Source of the DNA: Patulibacter sp.
GTDB taxonomy: Bacteria; Actinomycetota; Thermoleophilia; Solirubrobacterales; Solirubrobacteraceae
Reading direction: 5' to 3'
DNA length: 64,000 nucleotides
Assembly (NCBI RefSeq): GCF_030655195.1
Contig: NZ_JAURWA010000024.1
Span: 1 to 64,000 of the forward strand
Shown here: positions 62,452 through 64,000 of the stretch, one piece after another
Layout of the letters: every line of letters starts with the position of its first letter
Position numbering within the stretch: the stretch's first letter is position 1
Program-made: the position numbers and the translations under genes
Notes under the pieces: model-generated
What the model was told of the DNA's origin: nothing
Databases searched by the model: none
What the model saw: the letters and a program-made list of their open reading frames with translations, nothing else

Positions 62452-63441
62452 ATGAACTTCAAGACCATGCGGGTCATCCTCGTCGCGGCCCTCGTCGCGG
62501 CACTCCTCGGTGGTGGCGTAGCCACCGCCCAGACCGCGTTGCGCAACAACTCGGTGTCGTCGTCCAAGATCAAGAACGGCTCGATCCTCGGCAAGGACGT
62601 CAAGAACCGCACCCTGACGCTGAGCAAGCTCTCGTCCGGCACCCAGAAGCTGATCCGTGCCAAGGGCACGGGCGCCCAGGGCCCGGCCGGTCCGACCGGT
62701 CCGCGTGGCGCGACCGGCGCCACCGGTGCGACGGGCGCCACCGGCGCCACGGGCGCCAAGGGCGAGACCGGCGCGGCCGGCACGAGCTTCGATCCGAAGA
62801 AGGTCACGGCCCAGACGTCGCAGCTCTTCGGCTTCACCCCCTGGTACGACACGACCGCCGACACGAGCACGATCTCGTTCTCGAGCGCGGGCGTGAAGAT
62901 CGACTCCACGGCCGGCTACGCCGGCGTGAACCTGCCGATCTCCCGCGGCACCTCGCTGTCGACGCTCGGCTCGATCTCGTACTCGCAGACCGGCGGCGCG
63001 ATCCTGGGCCTCGAGCTCTACTACCGCGGCGGCCTGTTCGAGAACGGCGCCGGCGACGGCTCCGAGGCCACGTCGAAGGGCACGTACCGCGGCGACTACA
63101 CCACGGTCTACGTCCCGGCCACGGGTGCTGACATGTCGCTGACCGACTCGACGCCCGTCGTGACGACCGGCGCGATCGGTCCCAAGGGCGGCGCGGCGGT
63201 CATCGCCGCCGGTGCCAGCACCACCTGGGGCGCGGTCAAGGCGGCCATCGCCACGGGCGGCGCCGGCGTCAAGGCCGGTGCCAACAGCGGCAAGGCCAAC
63301 CTCGACGCGGCGTTGATCCTCGCCGCGACGCTCCGCACGAACGCGGACAGCGCGACCGCCGCCGCTTCGTCGGCCACGGTCTCGAAGCTCGCGATCAAGC
63401 TGCGCAACCTGGCCGCCATCGAGTACACGTTCGGCAGCTGA
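62452..63441 (+). CDS. Exported collagen-like protein
   Basis: 329 aa. Signal peptide at residues 1-26 (cleavage after VATAQ or nearby). Then the actinobacterial-type segment SVSSSKIKNGSILGKDVKNRTL, and about 13 Gly-X-Y triplets from residue 74 to 112 (GAQGPAGPTGPRGATGATG and so on). The C-terminal domain has about 215 residues, Gly/Ser/Thr/Ala-rich, with beta-type stretches and an Ala-rich helix near the end. It forms a short triple helix presented on the surface or secreted. ATG 62452 has AAAGG 7 nt upstream. A leader of about 55 nt follows the probable -10. Confidence 0.88.
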   Translation: MNFKTMRVILVAALVAALLGGGVATAQTALRNNSVSSSKIKNGSILGKDVKNRTLTLSKLSSGTQKLIRAKGTGAQGPAGPTGPRGATGATGATGATGATGAKGETGAAGTSFDPKKVTAQTSQLFGFTPWYDTTADTSTISFSSAGVKIDSTAGYAGVNLPISRGTSLSTLGSISYSQTGGAILGLELYYRGGLFENGAGDGSEATSKGTYRGDYTTVYVPATGADMSLTDSTPVVTTGAIGPKGGAAVIAAGASTTWGAVKAAIATGGAGVKAGANSGKANLDAALILAATLRTNADSATAAASSATVSKLAIKLRNLAAIEYTFGS

Positions 63442-63449
63442 GTCCCTCC

Positions 63450-63489
63450 GGTCCCCGTCCCGTCCGCCCTGCGCGGACGGGCGGGGACC
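63450..63489 (+). terminator. Terminator of the collagen-like gene
   Basis: Left arm GGTCCCCGTCCCGTCCGC and right arm GCGGACGGGCGGGGACC form a 17-bp stem with one bulged T and a 5-nt loop, 8 nt after the stop codon. Confidence 0.7.
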
Positions 63490-63703
63490 GGGCTCGGATC
63501 GGCGTCCGCGCCGGTCCCCGACGGGCCCCTCCCGTCCCCGGTCCCTCGCGGACCAGGGACGGGAGGGACCCGTTCGTCGTCGTGACGGGACGGACGGGCT
63601 CGCGCCCGCCGGGCGCGAGCCCACCTGGTCATCCGGCCACTCGGACACCCGGAACGCGGTCCGCCCGGCGCCCGACGCCCTCCGGCGTGCGACCATCGGT
63701 GGG

Positions 63704-64000
63704 ATGCCGTCCGATCGCCCCACCTACGCGCCGATCCCGGCGGCCGGAGCCCCCGCTCCAGCGGGCGTCCGCGCGAGCCGCGGAGCTCGTCCGGCCGGCA
63801 GGTTCGTCGGCCTCGCGCTGGCCGCCGCCGTGCCCCTTGTCGCCGTGCTCGGTGCGGCCCCGGCCGCGTCGGCCGCGACGTCGTCCGCGGCCTGCCGCAC
63901 CGCGCTGAGCTCGACGCTCGCGACCCGCGACCCCACGGTCCTGCAGGACCGCGCCGTCGCGCCGGTGACCGTCCGCCGCGGCACCGCCACCGGCGTTCGC
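63704..64000 (+). CDS. Exported protein, N-terminal part (runs off right edge)
   Basis: 99 codons to the window end, no stop. A basic, Pro/Ala-rich N-terminus (MPSDRPTYAPIP, then [11 protein letters not shown]) leads to a signal-peptide core VGLALAAAVPLVAVLGAAPAASAA with cleavage near residue 58. The mature sequence begins TSSAACRTALSST. An overlapping open frame on the other strand has no such features. The function cannot be told from this fragment. Confidence 0.6.
   Translation, partial: MPSDRPTYAPIPAAGAPAPAGVRASRGARPAGRFVGLALAAAVPLVAVLGAAPAASAATSSAACRTALSSTLATRDPTVLQDRAVAPVTVRRGTATGVR

Noticed and set aside
63108-63632. Minus-strand ORF over the end of the collagen-like gene
   Set aside because: It is antisense to a gene with signal peptide, ribosome-binding site and collagen repeats, and crosses that gene's terminator.

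Overview
The window is very GC-rich, densely coding DNA from what looks like an actinobacterium. I infer the class Thermoleophilia (Solirubrobacterales, Patulibacter-like). The reasons are the GC level, one complete nuoA-N operon, an actinobacterial-type coiled-coil protein with a conserved C-terminal helical module, collagen-like surface proteins, and many genes that start 7-10 nt after a TANNNT -10 box. That last geometry implies leaderless mRNAs. The lineage is inferred, since no 16S or ribosomal gene is present. I see no prophage, insertion sequence, integrase or CRISPR array.

Left part (1-12.7 kb): sbcD-sbcC (DNA-end processing nuclease, minus strand, ATGA-coupled; sbcC runs off the left edge). 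Divergent from it is a GTGA-coupled pair, a DUF4393/Abi-alpha-like protein and a DUF445 membrane protein. The DUF4393 gene seems to begin at a non-standard ATC codon. Then come tRNA-Ser(UGA), a small exported protein, an acyl-CoA synthetase, a DUF3817-like membrane protein, seryl-tRNA synthetase, a SpoU/TrmH RNA methyltransferase, and a divergent cytochrome c lipoprotein / cupredoxin-like pair.

Middle (12.7-30 kb): the 14-gene nuoA-N operon for respiratory complex I, almost every junction translationally coupled. A 70-72 bp tandem-repeat array lies about 0.7 kb upstream, and an exact 60-bp, seven-unit array of hairpin-forming repeats lies just past its terminator. Several Nuo subunits (D, J, M, N) carry unusual low-complexity extensions.

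Right part (30-64 kb): an envelope/exopolysaccharide region. It holds a secreted protein with a histone-H1-like basic tail, a JmjC/cupin oxygenase, and a five-gene operon (GT4, O-antigen-ligase-like protein, two FemAB-like acyltransferases, flippase) coupled throughout by 4-nt overlaps. There is also a GT2, a second GT4, a polyprenyl-phosphate sugar transferase, a Wzz/BY-kinase fusion and a second O-antigen-ligase-like protein with TPR-like repeats. Between these sit a two-domain ThyX-like protein, a secreted propeller-like protein and NADP-type glutamate dehydrogenase. Two two-component systems follow: a divergent NarL-type pair, and a single-domain receiver + degenerate kinase + DivIVA-like coiled-coil operon. 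These flank a repeat-containing wall-spanning protein. The window ends with an ICMT-like methyltransferase, acetyl-CoA synthetase, a collagen-like exported protein and the start of another exported protein.

No single locus is a proven new system. The best candidates for something undescribed are the hairpin-repeat arrays bracketing nuo, the receiver/degenerate-kinase/coiled-coil operon next to the GPTGSGYGETGAGGVL-repeat surface protein, the double-ThyX protein, and the apparent ATC-initiated leaderless Abi-alpha-like gene.
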